This document shows, piece by piece, positions 28,801 to 38,173 of a stretch of DNA of 64,000 bases. The notes under the pieces were generated by a model that saw only the letters and a list, made by a program, of their open reading frames with translations, had not been told where the DNA came from and did no database searches. Source of the stretch: Micromussa lordhowensis. Its lineage: Eukaryota; Cnidaria; Anthozoa; Scleractinia; Lobophylliidae. The stretch lies in assembly GCA_964020085.1 (NCBI GenBank), contig OZ026598.1:24114306-24178305 (forward strand). The letters run 5' to 3'. Both the position numbers and the translations under genes were made by a program. How positions within the stretch are numbered: the stretch's first letter is position 1; the number at the start of each line of letters is the position of its first letter.

Positions 28801-29614
28801 ACGATAATTTTTTCGCAGTGGTGATCAGGTAAACAAGGAGATTTATTTAAGCGAAAAACAATTTTGGGGGCTAGTTGCACTTTAATAAACAAGTGAATAA
28901 ATATAGATTACTTCATAGAAAGTGCGACGTACGGATTTTTATTCACGAGTTGCAAGACGTTGGAAAACGAACGAGTGAGCGCAGCGAACGAGTGAGTTCT
29001 CCGAAGTCTTGCAACGAGTGAATAAAAATCCGTACAAAGCACTTTCTATGCTGTAATTTGTTTATTGTATATATAACGAGAATTAAACAGACCCATTAGA
29101 TCAGTTTTAGTTTTTTTCCGACACCATAAGTTTACATGCAGAACGCTGAGAACGTAATGAATGACCGAGCGTAATGAAAAACAAATCCGCTCTCCAGTCC
29201 AGATACAGGCGGACAACGAGCCTACACAAGCTTAAATATAATAGGGGAAAATTCGTAAATACATAGTGAGAAATCTTTTCGTTTGTCCATAATTAAGCTT
29301 ACTGTCAGATTCAATATGTCATAGCGACGCTTCGCGCTGTGCAAAGACACAGAAAGACAAATTCAGACTCTATTGACTTACACTGTTTATTTGAAATTAA
29401 ATTTAGTTCCTCGGTTTCTTGAATGGCTATTGATTCTCAAACCATAGTTAGTAGAGTCTCCTCTACTAACTATGCTCAAATTAGCGCTTAAGATATTTGT
29501 TGGATATATTCCATTGCTGCTTTTCCGAAAGTGAAGTAAAACGGGAACCGAAGCCATGTTATCGAGACACAAACTTCAAGTGGACGCTGATTTCAAGCCC
29601 GCGTTTCTCGGAAG

Positions 29615-30268
29615 TCATTTGAGTGCTTAACTCTGATTGGCTAAGTGATTCTCTCCTGAACGGTGATTGGTTATATTTTCACATGTGAAGAATGCTATAC
29701 GCAAAGTAGATTGGACGTATCGCTTTTTTCACATGTGGAAATATAGCACATATAGAATTCTATTTGGAAGGTTTATTGCCTAAAATTCTCGCTATATATA
29801 CAATAAAAGCAAATACAAACTAGTTAAAAGTAAGTACATAAAATGAAAATACTTATTTACAATAAAATATATAAAACATTGTCAATAATATAACTAAATT
29901 AAAAAATTAAGAATGTAATAATTAATATTATAAAAAACTATGTCGTAGGTAATTTTTTATAATCTTGCGCTGGCCACTATTTTAGTGGTCTTTTGTTTGC
30001 CTTCAAATTAGCCTTTGTTGCCTCGTTCTTAAACTCGAAATTCAAAAGAATATTTTCCCTTGAACGAGGCAACAAGGGCTAATTTGCAAGCAAACAAAAA
30101 AACACTAAACTGGCAGCCATTTTGGAATAAGGTGTATGCGCACAGTATTTTAGGAATAATTCGGATGATGTTGCCTTTCTGTTGAAGCTTCCTAATTAGC
30201 ACTTGTTTTTCGCAACACTTAATCATCGCGATGTAAAAAGTTTCGCAGAATTTTTAAATACGAGGATT
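29615..30268. repeat. 654-bp block (copy 3)
   Basis: Third full copy, in unit 12, with the same boundaries. It differs by single bases, for example GTAAAAAG instead of GTAAATAG near 30234. Confidence 0.8.
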
Positions 30269-32739
30269 AAGGACGCGAAATTTAGTGACCTTAATGAAAA
30301 CCATTATTTAAGTTATTTGTTATATTTCGTTAATTGCTAGGATATACGAGTAGGAGGGCTCAAATTTTATTTCGACGCATGTCCTTCATGGTCTTTATTC
30401 CTCCTCACCTGACTCATCCTGTTGATTTATTTCCTGTAACACTTCCTCAGTACAGTACAAATGGAGTCGCGGATCAGCAATGACGAGATTGAAGTCGAAT
30501 TATTGCAAAGGAGCAAAACGGGAATATCCGAACGTGTTGAAGGGGGGGGGGGGGGGCGACTTTGTTACTCGCATGTAACTCGTATGAACACGTATGTACT
30601 TTATGTCACTCGTATCACTCCTGTGGTGTGTTTTAGTCACCTTTCAATGACAACCTTGACACTTGCCGTAATGTTGCGTACCTACCTTGGACAAAAAATC
30701 AAGGATGAAGTGGTCAGCCCCGCTCACAGTTTATTGATTAGGGTGTGGAAAGCAAAAAACACCCACGCACTATAACGATCAAAAGAAACTGCCGCGCGTT
30801 TTCAGGCCACGTGCCCTTGGAATCCGGAAATCTTACTTTTTTGATCGAAGAGTCGGCATACTTCAGCAGGATTAAAACCAGAAAAGAGCTACTACCGGCC
30901 TCATCAATCTACTGAAACGGCTTGTTAGATGTTTGCGTTTCCTCTAAAATAAAATAAAATGAAATGAAATTAAAAAAAGACGTTTGTTTTGTCAAACTTG
31001 TTTTAAGCTGCAACCACGTTGGGCAAGAAATTGAGGGTTTATAGCACGTGTGAACTTAAATTCACGCGAAGCGTGCTATTGTGAGAGAAAGAGAACCGGA
31101 AAAAATGCAGGAATGAGGAAAATATCACACATGCACATGCCCTAATTCTTAGTTCAAAAAAGGGTTTGAAAAAATATGCTTATGCCTTTTCTAATCCCCA
31201 CCTTAATCAAAAGTGAATTGGTGTGCCCCGCTCGCAGTTTATTGGTTAGGATGTAGAAAGCAAAAAAAAAAACACACACGCACTATAACAATCAAAAGAA
31301 ACTACCGCGTGTTTTCAGGTCGCGCGCTTGCTTTCTGCCCGCTTGAAATCCGGAAATCTCACTTTTGTAGTCGGCATACATCAAGGGATCATCAAGGGAC
31401 TCAAGGGATCGTTTGAATTAACTAGGCGTATGGCTCCAAGCTTACCCCAAATTCGTGTCATATCTAGATCTATCTACCTTGGCAATGTCGAGCTTTGCAC
31501 TAGAAGCTAGAGAAGAATATACAGGCCATGAAAATCTCTAGGTGTTTACAGTAGCGGCGAAACCGAGATCGATAAACTCCTCGATGGCTTACTCTTTCGG
31601 TCCGACCAAGTCAGCCCACTTCTTCCGTCTTTCTCTCGCTTCTGGACGAGTGCCATCGAGATAGAGGTATTGAATGAAGAAGAATACTCTCTCCCAAGCT
31701 TTTTGTAATGCTACTGCCTCCAACAACACATCTTCCTTGCATTTTGCAACGATTTTAAATCACACTATCGCATGTTCGCATATGTTCTTCTCAGAACCAA
31801 AACAGTGTTACTCCTGCGATGACGTCACGAGCCAACTCGTCCCATTCTCCGCTATTCCTCGGTCGTGGGACATGGAAAGGCCAATTTTACGAACTTTGAA
31901 ATAACGAAAATAGCTAGAACGATAATTTTTTCGCAGTGGTGATCAGGTAAACAAGGAGATTTATTTAAGCGAAAAACAATTTTGGGGGCTAGTTGCACTT
32001 TAATAAACAAGTGAATAAATATAGATTACTTCATAGAAAGTGCGACGTACGGATTTTTATTCACGAGTTGCAAGACGTTGGAAAACGAACGAGTGAGCGC
32101 AGCGAACGAGTGAGTTCTCCGAAGTCTTGCAACGAGTGAATAAAAATCCGTACAAAGCACTTTCTATGCTGTAATTTGTTTATTGTATATATAACGAGAA
32201 TTAAACAGACCCATTAGATCAGTTTTAGTTTTCTTCCGACACCATAAGTTTACATGCAGAACGCTGAGAACGTAATGAATGACCGAGCGTAATGAAAAAC
32301 AAATCCGCTCTCCAGTCCAGATACAGGCGGACAACGAGCCTACACAAGCTTAAATATAATAGGGGAAAATTCGTAAATAGATAGTGAGAAATCTTTTCGT
32401 TTGTCCATAATTAAGCTTACTGTCAGATTCAATATGTCATAGCGACGCTTCGCGCTGTGCAAAGACACAGAAAGACAAATTCAGACTCTATTGACTTACA
32501 CTGTTTATTTGAAATTAAATTTAGTTCCTCGGTTTCTTGAATGGCTATTGATTCTCAAACCATAGTTAGTAGAGTCTCCTCTACTAACTATGCTCAAACT
32601 GAAGTTCTAGCGCTTAAGATATTTGTTGGATATATTCCATTGCTGCTTTTCCGAAAGTGAAGTAAAACGGGAACCGAAGCCATGTTATCGAGACACAAAC
32701 TTCAAGTGGACGCTGATTTCAAGCCCGCGTTTCTCGGAA

Positions 32740-32873
32740 TCATTTGAGTGCTTAACTCTGATTGGCTAAGTGATTCTCTCCTGAACGGTGATTGGTTATA
32801 TTTTCACATGTGAAGAATGCTATACGCAAAGTTGATTGGACGTATCGCATTTTTCACATGTGGAAATATAGCA
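32740..32873. repeat. Partial 654-bp block ending the array
   Basis: Matches the first 134 bases of the block, starting TCATTTGAG and ending TGGAAATATAGCA, then diverges. It lacks the G that precedes the block in other units. This marks the junction of the satellite with unique flanking DNA. Confidence 0.75.
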
Positions 32874-32955
32874 AATGGCGCAAATGACATAAGCGGTTAC
32901 GCATTTAACTTCGTTGCACACTAAACAGACAAAGAACACAAGCGTACTAGTTTCC

Positions 32956-33035
32956 CAACCTCGTTCCCAGTCTCTCTCTCCTCGGTCTACCTTTGACAAA
33001 GGAGGCAAAGGAGAGAGCACCTAGGAACGAGGTTG
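32956..33035. repeat. Short inverted repeat (MITE-like)
   Basis: CAACCTCGTTCC at the left and GGAACGAGGTTG at the right enclose about 55 bases with further pairing (CTCTCTCCT against AGGAGAGAG). It looks like a small foldback element just beside the array end. Confidence 0.6.
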
Positions 33036-33398
33036 CTAGCTTTCATTGTTAAAAGTGATTACTCTATCAGATGTGAAGTCCTGCATTCGGGCAAATTATA
33101 AAATGGTGTGCTCCTCATCCTCACACCACAAATCATATCTGCTGCTAAAACACCACTCAGTTGAGAATGACCCTTACCTTGTTGTCACAGTAAGTGGTTT
33201 AGAGGAGACCACCAGTCCAAGCATCATCCTTTGCGGGATGGACGTTTTCAGCCAGATACATCTGAACATGTCTCCTTCAACCTTGAAGTATGGACTTGCC
33301 GAGTCCTTGCCGTCTTCAAGGTCGGCGAGTTTTATAGTCCAACGAAACTCTTTCTTCTGTGAAGGACTCTGTTAACATTTTCGTCTGCCTATAAATTG
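33036..33398. other. Unassigned flank between array and THAP element
   Basis: A 109-codon frame runs from 33046, but I recognise no domain, and its only notable feature is a chance-like GTAAGT inside it. I see nothing else here. Confidence 0.4.
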
Positions 33399-33404
33399 TT
33401 TAAA

Positions 33405-33570
33405 GTGCCTATAACCCCCAAAACTTTTTTCGTTTCGTGAAATCTTTGCATGGAATTAGAAAAAATGCCGCAAAAATTTTTGCAATTGGTTAAAACCCGA
33501 ATTTTTTATGAATTTTTAAAGATCGTAAAAAGCGCACTTTTTCAAAACACGACCGAGCAGCAGAATCGCT
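33405..33570 (+). repeat. Left terminal inverted repeat of THAP element
   Basis: Pairs over about 150 bp with 34699-34850. Shared landmarks are CCTATAACCCC, TTCGTTTCGTGAA, TTTGCATGGAATTAG, ATGCCGCAAAAA, TTTATGAATTTTTAAAG and CACGACCGAGCA, with small indels. Confidence 0.8.
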
Positions 33571-33667
33571 TAAAGAAGTCTGGGTATAGCGCGATTTGTG
33601 ACGTCATTCCACGTCTTTAATAGCCTTCTTGTTTAGGACAGTCTTTGCTTCGATTGCAAGAAAGAAA

Positions 33668-34050
33668 ATGCCGGATAAATGCGTTGTTTTCGGATGCAAC
33701 AACAGGCCAAACAAGGGAAAGGGCATATCCCTTCATCCAATTCCTTTTGACGGGACTGATGACACTGAGAAGCGCAAAAGAAGAAAGAAATGGGTCGACT
33801 TAAGCGTGCTTGTAAGCGTGCTCGTAAGCGTGCTCGTAAGTGTGCTCGTAAGCGTGCTCGTAAGCGTGCTCGTTGGGAACCCACGAAACACTTCCTGGAT
33901 GAAGATTACTCGATTATGTTTTCTGATTTAGCTAAGATTTATTTTCAGAGAAGGCTGTGGAAGGATGGTATTGGGATTTGTGTCTTCCCAACGATCCGCG
34001 AACCTTGTATTTCGATGGAAGGTAAACCAACCGAAAGCAAGCGAAGGTGA
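33668..34050 (+). pseudogene. Broken THAP zinc-finger domain
   Basis: From the ATG at 33668 the frame reads CVVFGCNN, ISLHPIPFDGT and KRRKKWV, the first half of a THAP C2CH finger including Cys-x4-Cys. At about 33800 a 12-bp repeat interrupts the domain. The rest continues in another frame, which opens at 33790: WEPTKHFLDEDY, then KDGIGICVFPTI, the usual end of THAP domains. The segment that should carry the second zinc Cys (Cys-x2-His-Phe) is shortened to TKHF and has no Cys. The finger is thus disrupted by a frameshift, an expansion and loss of a ligand. THAP fingers bind DNA, commonly transposon ends; this copy probably does not. Confidence 0.7.
33803..33873 (+). repeat. 12-bp tandem repeat inside the THAP domain
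   Basis: About six copies of a CGTGCTCGTAAG-type unit. It encodes Ser-Val-Leu-Val in one frame and Lys-Arg-Ala-Arg in another. The second frame fits the basic KRAR stretch before WEPTK that THAP proteins often have, so the repeat probably grew from that codon run. Confidence 0.85.
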
Positions 34051-34698
34051 CAACAAAATATGCATTCATGTGTTATGAGTAGTTTTCGATCGTGCTACAT
34101 TGGCATTTCGTCGTAAACATGTTTCTTTCACTTACTTTGCATTTGTAACCGTCACCTGGTTGTCAATAGTGCATTCCTCTAAAACAATTTACTACGTTTC
34201 CGTTTATTGCGAGAAAGAAAGACGCTTTGGAAAGTCCGGAAATTTGTGTACACAACGCTCGAAGCTCGCAAGTCGAACCTGTGGCGAAACGTCGTAGAAA
34301 AAGCAGGGAGCAGGCCACTTTTTTAACCTTTGTACTGATTGCTACAGAAGCAAGACCGCAAGCAGCAGACCTGGTTCATGAATCGGAGCCACTTGATGCG
34401 TAGGCATCTTCTGGTTCATCATCATCTTAGTTGTCTTCTTGTTCGCTCGCGTTTGATCACACCTCGACTTCTAAGTGGTACTCTACCTCCGTTTCTGCGG
34501 CCTCGGAATTCCAAGCTTGAGTCAAGCGAGTATCACAGGACGACATTCTCAATTGATGTGATTATTACGTATTTTTTGAGTTGAATAAATGTTCTTTCAA
34601 CAAAATACTGAACGCTGAAAACACCGAACCCGTAATATAAGGACAATAACTGAAGCGATGCGAGCAAAGGCCTGGAATGATGTCACTAGTCCCATTCT

Positions 34699-34850
34699 CC
34701 GCTTTGCTCGGTCGTGCTACAAAGAACGCTCACTTTAAAAATTCATAAAAAAATCGGGTTTAAATCAATTGCAAAATTTTTTGCGGCATTTTTCCTAATT
34801 CCATGCAAAGACTTCACGAAACGAAAAAAAGTTTTTGGGGTTATAGGCAA
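34699..34850 (-). repeat. Right terminal inverted repeat of THAP element
   Basis: Reverse complement partner of 33405-33570. Its inner part (CCCATTCTCCGCT, then CTCGGTCGTG) also matches satellite unit positions near 400-435, which links the two loci. Confidence 0.8.
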
Positions 34851-35082
34851 TTTAAATATACTTTTTTAAAATCTTTGCAATATTCCTTAATTACTTTAAC
34901 ATCACTCGGCCTACTTCTGAACTGGACTGCGGTTGTAGACTCAATTACCACTCCGAAAGTTATCACAGCTAAATTTCAAAATCGACGCCCATACTCATTT
35001 GCTCAGTTAAAAAATAGACTGACAATATTCTAAGACATTCGCATCAATTTTGCCTGCTGCCCTATACCCAATTTAATGAAGA

Positions 35083-35277
35083 TCATGTACCTTGTACGCC
35101 TCTTAGCCTCTCCACTTCATTCTTCAGGAGAACCCGGTGGCTTTCCTGGTACTCCCGGTTATGATCATAACGCGCACCAAGCGTGAAATAATTGTTGCAC
35201 CCCCTGACCTCACATTTTACTGCACGCCTAGGACAGTCGCCGAGGTGCATGTGAATATGTGACCTGTAAACACGCAA
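35083..35277 (-). CDS. TRAF-type zinc-finger exon fragment
   Basis: The minus-strand frame reads HMHLGDCPRRAVKCEVRGC, then a spaced His pair (DHNREYQESH) and LKNEVERL. This is the Cys/His layout of TRAF-type zinc fingers, which mediate protein binding in TRAF and related RING E3 ubiquitin ligases. A plausible acceptor (TTTACAG) lies just inside the frame near 35264, and a donor-like AAGGTACAT lies near 35090, so the real exon may be about 170 bp. No neighbouring exon, RING or MATH domain is visible nearby. It is either one exon of a gene with long introns or a stray gene fragment. The last Cys of the usual finger is replaced by Glu (REYQ), which favours a fragment. Confidence 0.5.
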   Translation of the reverse strand: MRVYRSHIHMHLGDCPRRAVKCEVRGCNNYFTLGARYDHNREYQESHRVLLKNEVERLRGVQGT

Positions 35278-35448
35278 ATGAATGTAGCGGATATCAATAA
35301 ACTTTTGTCAAATATTTTACTAATTCACAGTCTAAATTTTATCTTGCAAATAGTTTAGGAATTTTCTTTTGTATTTTTAGTTCACGAACACGTTACAACA
35401 AGCCTCCGGCTCCTGGGTGTTTTACGTAGTTAAAATAAAGCATGATCG

Positions 35449-35497
35449 TCATCATCATCATCATCACAATCATCATCATTATCATCATTATCATTAG
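35449..35497. repeat. (ATC)n microsatellite
   Basis: About 49 bases of CAT/ATC triplets with occasional ATT and ACA interruptions. Confidence 0.9.
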
Positions 35498-35643
35498 ACG
35501 CATGGTTTTTGGACTTTACGACCTTTAGTTAAAATATTTTTCTAAGAGCTAAATTTTCATCTTCTTAAATTCTAACTGCATGGGTATTAACTGCAATAGT
35601 AATACTATATTATGTATAAATATGGCAAGCAATGATTAACATA

Positions 35644-36047
35644 GGCCCGGTTCAGACGCCGATCTTTTCATGAGCCGAACCTAATTGATTGAATTAAGTA
35701 CATGAAAAGTTCGGTGTCTGAATCAATTAAGAACGGCTATTTCAATTTGGAACGGCTCAGCCGTTCTTTTCGCCTGGCTTGGCCGGGAATTTTGCCTTTG
35801 GAACTACTTTGATTCAGACGCCGACCTTTTCATGAGCCGATCCTAATGCATAAATTATTATAACGTATTTTGCAAGCAGTTTAGATTCTCGTTTTTTTTT
35901 ACAAGCAGTTTTGGTTCAAACTGAATTTAGTTCGGCGAATTAAGTTCGACGTCTGAATCAACAGGCCTACTTAGGTTAATTTGGGTCGGTCCAAATTTGA
36001 ATTAAGTTCGGCTCATGAAAAGATCGGCGTCTGAACTGAACCGGGCC
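35644..36047. mobile_element. 404-bp MITE with ATA target duplication
   Basis: The ends are inverted repeats of about 40 bp: GGCCCGGTTCAG, GACGCCGATCTTTTCATGAG at the left and the reverse complement at the right, which has 5 extra bases. ATA flanks both ends (35641-35643 and 36048-36050). Diverged internal copies of the terminal motif lie near 35700-35730, 35808-35850 and 35930-35960, so the element is itself built of nested inverted copies. It has no coding capacity. Confidence 0.85.
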
Positions 36048-36925
36048 ATAGGCATTTATTAGGCCGTTTCAAAAGTCGGTGCGGTCGCTTTGTCAACAAA
36101 AGTGCTGGTAAACATCAAAATTAAGTGGTAAACTACAATTTTGACAGATTGTGTGGGTTATCTAGATACCATTTAACCTTTTCGGAGCTCATCTTTTACC
36201 ACAAAACTTTTTCAGTCATGTCTTTCTTGAGTTTTTGCAAACGGGATAAAATACTTTACATTTAACGATCAATGCGAAGTCAAATGAAAATAACGAACGG
36301 TATATTAAATCGTTTTCCTCCAAATTTATATCAGAGATAAAGATAAGTAATATCTATCTGTCTGAACTGAACTTGTTTTTTTTTATATTTTTTTCGAAGC
36401 TTCTTTGAACGGGACCCTCTTTAACGTACCGGTCACAAAGTCCACTTAATGCGCGCTTGTCAAAAGTGTGGTTATTTTGTATAGATTTCAACAAGGAAAC
36501 CCAACATTGTAACTGCATAAACGCAGTGTTTCAGCTATGTTTTTTGCGCTGTTTTGTCAAAACCATGAGCTGTGAGATAAGTTTTAAGTGTTTTGAGGTT
36601 GCATATTCCACACTTTGTCAGATTTACAAGGAAAGTAACGTTCAAATTTTAACTCCAATCCCACGATTATGCCGTACAGATGTTGCCGAACTGAACACTG
36701 AGAAGGATGAAACAAATAAAATTTACCTTGTGACCTCAACCAAATTTTACTTGCCAAGGCGGCCATTTTCCCTTCAGTCATTACTTCTTTTTTTACCCAA
36801 AATAAGGGGGGCCAGGGCCCCCTGGACCCTTCCCCTAGATCCGCCACTGCTTTATATAACAAAACAAGCACCAGCACCAGAAAGTAGTGGGGCTGGTACT
36901 AGAGTGGTGATTTTGTAGGGTGGGG
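36048..36925. other. Unassigned AT-rich spacer
   Basis: No gene is supported. Near 36845 the minus strand reads GCAGTGGCGGATCTAGG, a form common at ends of decayed invertebrate repeats. A 153-codon frame crosses it without any recognised domain. Confidence 0.35.
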
Positions 36926-37786
36926 TTGCTAAAAAAGATAGGGCTTAATATAGAAGAGATGGGTTTCTACAGGGGTGTTAAAAGATGTACAGCCCTTACT
37001 ACAGAAGGCTGATAGGCGTACTAGGCACCAAATACTTTTATTTCACCCCAGAGTAGGATGTAATTTATCAAGTGTGTCTAGGGGGTTTCTGCAGAGTAAG
37101 TAAGAACAGTAAGTAAGAACAATGTGGCATACTGGAATGGGACCGTTGTTATAATACAGACAGGGCTTACTACAGATTGGAAGGGTGGTAAGAAGGGTAT
37201 GGCTTGCTAGGATGGGAGAGAGAAAGGGTTACTACAGGGTGGGGGGTAGGTAAGAGGTGTGGCTTACTAGGGTTGATCGCTATAAGAGAGGCAGAGGTTA
37301 CTACAGAGTAGGCGCATTAGTAAGAAGGGTGTGGCCTACTGGGGTATATTGTCATAAGAGAGACAGAGGTTAATACAGAGTACGGGCATCAGTAAGAAGA
37401 GTGTGGCTTACTGGGGTTTCCTGCTATAAGACAGGCAGGGGTTACTACAGAGTAGGGGCATTAGTAAGAAGGGTATTGCTAAAAGAGAGGCAGGGGTTAC
37501 TACAAAGTAGGGGCATTAGTAATACGGGTGTCCCTTACTGGGGTTTATTGCTATAAGAGAGACAGGGTTTACTACAAAGTAGGGGCATTAGTAAGGAGGG
37601 TGTGGCCTTCTGGGGTTTGTTGCTATAAGAGAAGCAGGGGTTACTACAGAGTAGGGGAATTAGTAAGAAGGGTGTGGTTTACTGGGGTTTATTGCTATAA
37701 GAGAGGCAGGGGTTACCACAGAGTAGGGGAATTAGTAAGAAGGGTACTGCTATATGAGAGGCAGTGGTTACTACAGAGTAGGGGTA
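36926..37786. repeat. 72-bp minisatellite, left part
   Basis: Degenerate at first, then regular from about 37270. The unit reads roughly GGGGCATTAGTAAGAAGGG, TGTGGCTTACTGGGGTTT, ATTGCTATAAGAGAGGCAG, GGGTTACTACAGAGTA (72 bp). Because 72 is a multiple of three, several units stay open in one frame as a 24-residue repeat (for example 37528-37887). The array breaks at 37786, where a transposon begins, and resumes at 43984. Confidence 0.9.
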
Positions 37787-37829
37787 TAGTCCATGGGCCA
37801 TGGCAGGTTCCCGGTACCACTAAGGGGGA
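37787..37829 (+). repeat. Left terminal inverted repeat
   Basis: The first 14 bases and an inner 17-base block pair with the right end. The 13 bases between them do not pair with the corresponding 22 bases at the right. Confidence 0.75.
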
Positions 37830-38146
37830 CAAAACGCGAGTGATATCAGGTGAAAGGTTGTATGAAGGACTTTTCAAATTTACTTGATAGCAATCGTGAA
37901 AGAGTAGCTTCTATAATTTTTTGCGTACTTTTTTTTGCAAAAAATTCTTTGGCATGGAAACGAGGTTGACTTTAAAACAGTTATTTTAAACGCGTTTTTT
38001 ATTTATTATATCAATAAATCACTACATTTTACAATAAAAACCTTTTCTAAACAGTTTTGGTTAAAAACTTAAATTTATTAGCTGATAAGAAAAAGAAAAA
38101 AGTGATCGATGCCATACAGCTCAAAGTCGAATGGCATCATGGGTAA

Positions 38147-38173
38147 GTTCCAAGATGGCGGCTTCGCTGCATG
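38147..38173 (+). promoter_or_regulatory. YY1-like motif at the start codon
   Basis: CCAAGATGGCGGC overlaps the proposed ATG at 38155. Known YY1 sites of this form (AAGATGGCGGC) often sit at start codons reading Met-Ala-Ala and at promoters, including L1 promoters. Binding here is inference. Confidence 0.4.

Larger units (their letters stand above)
1..32873. repeat. Macrosatellite array, about 2.45-kb tandem unit
   Basis: Direct reading shows the same unit repeated head to tail. Using the landmark GTATGGCTCCAAGC, units start at 1, 2453, 4904, 8020, 10472, 12918, 15370, 17837, 20953, 23405, 25856, 28310 and 31428. Lengths are 2446-2467 bp, except units 3, 8 and 12 (about 3117 bp), which contain an extra 654-bp block. 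The last unit stops inside that block near 32873. The left end lies outside the window. Copies are nearly identical, differing by a few substitutions, a 15-bp indel and homopolymer length, so homogenisation or amplification is recent. No long conserved reading frame exists. The repeated ORFs of 60-104 codons are identical only because the DNA is, and they change frame with the poly-G length. Confidence 0.97.
25856..32873. repeat. Truncated higher-order block 3 (units 11-13)
   Basis: Unit 11 is chimeric: I-type in its first half (CTAACTATGCTC near 26996) and R-type afterwards (TTTCAACGC near 27255, AATCCAGATATC near 28230). Unit 12 is N-type with the 654-bp block. Unit 13 has a 9-bp insertion near 32600 and ends inside a partial 654-bp block. 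One R unit of the expected order is missing, as unequal exchange would produce. Confidence 0.75.
33405..34850 (+). mobile_element. THAP-containing non-autonomous DNA transposon
   Basis: A 1,446-bp element bounded by long terminal inverted repeats (33405-33570 and 34699-34850). Both ends read inward (G/T)TGCCTATAACCCC and later CGACCGAGCA. TTTAAA sits directly outside each end (33399-33404 and 34851-34856), a candidate 6-bp target-site duplication. Inside is a broken THAP domain (33668-34050) and then about 650 bp with no recognisable coding. No catalytic transposase domain is present, so movement would have needed a helper. The superfamily is not settled: THAP domains occur with P-element, Kolobok and ISL2EU-type transposases, and the ends alone do not decide. 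Confidence 0.7.

Noticed and set aside
1..32873. rRNA, 5S, snRNA or spliced-leader gene array
   Set aside because: Long tandem units suggested it, but no rRNA, 5S or snRNA core sequence was recognised in the unit. A proper covariance-model search was not possible.
33046..33375. 109-codon ORF beside the THAP element
   Set aside because: No recognisable domain, context or homologue; the length is within chance for this region.
33633..33884. Arg-rich ORFs over the 12-bp repeat
   Set aside because: They are frame shadows of the repeat expansion inside the THAP domain.
35449..35497. CRISPR-like or protein-coding repeat
   Set aside because: It is a simple triplet microsatellite.
36457..36918. 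153-codon ORF
   Set aside because: It crosses what looks like a decayed repeat end (GGATCTAGG-type sequence) and shows no domain.
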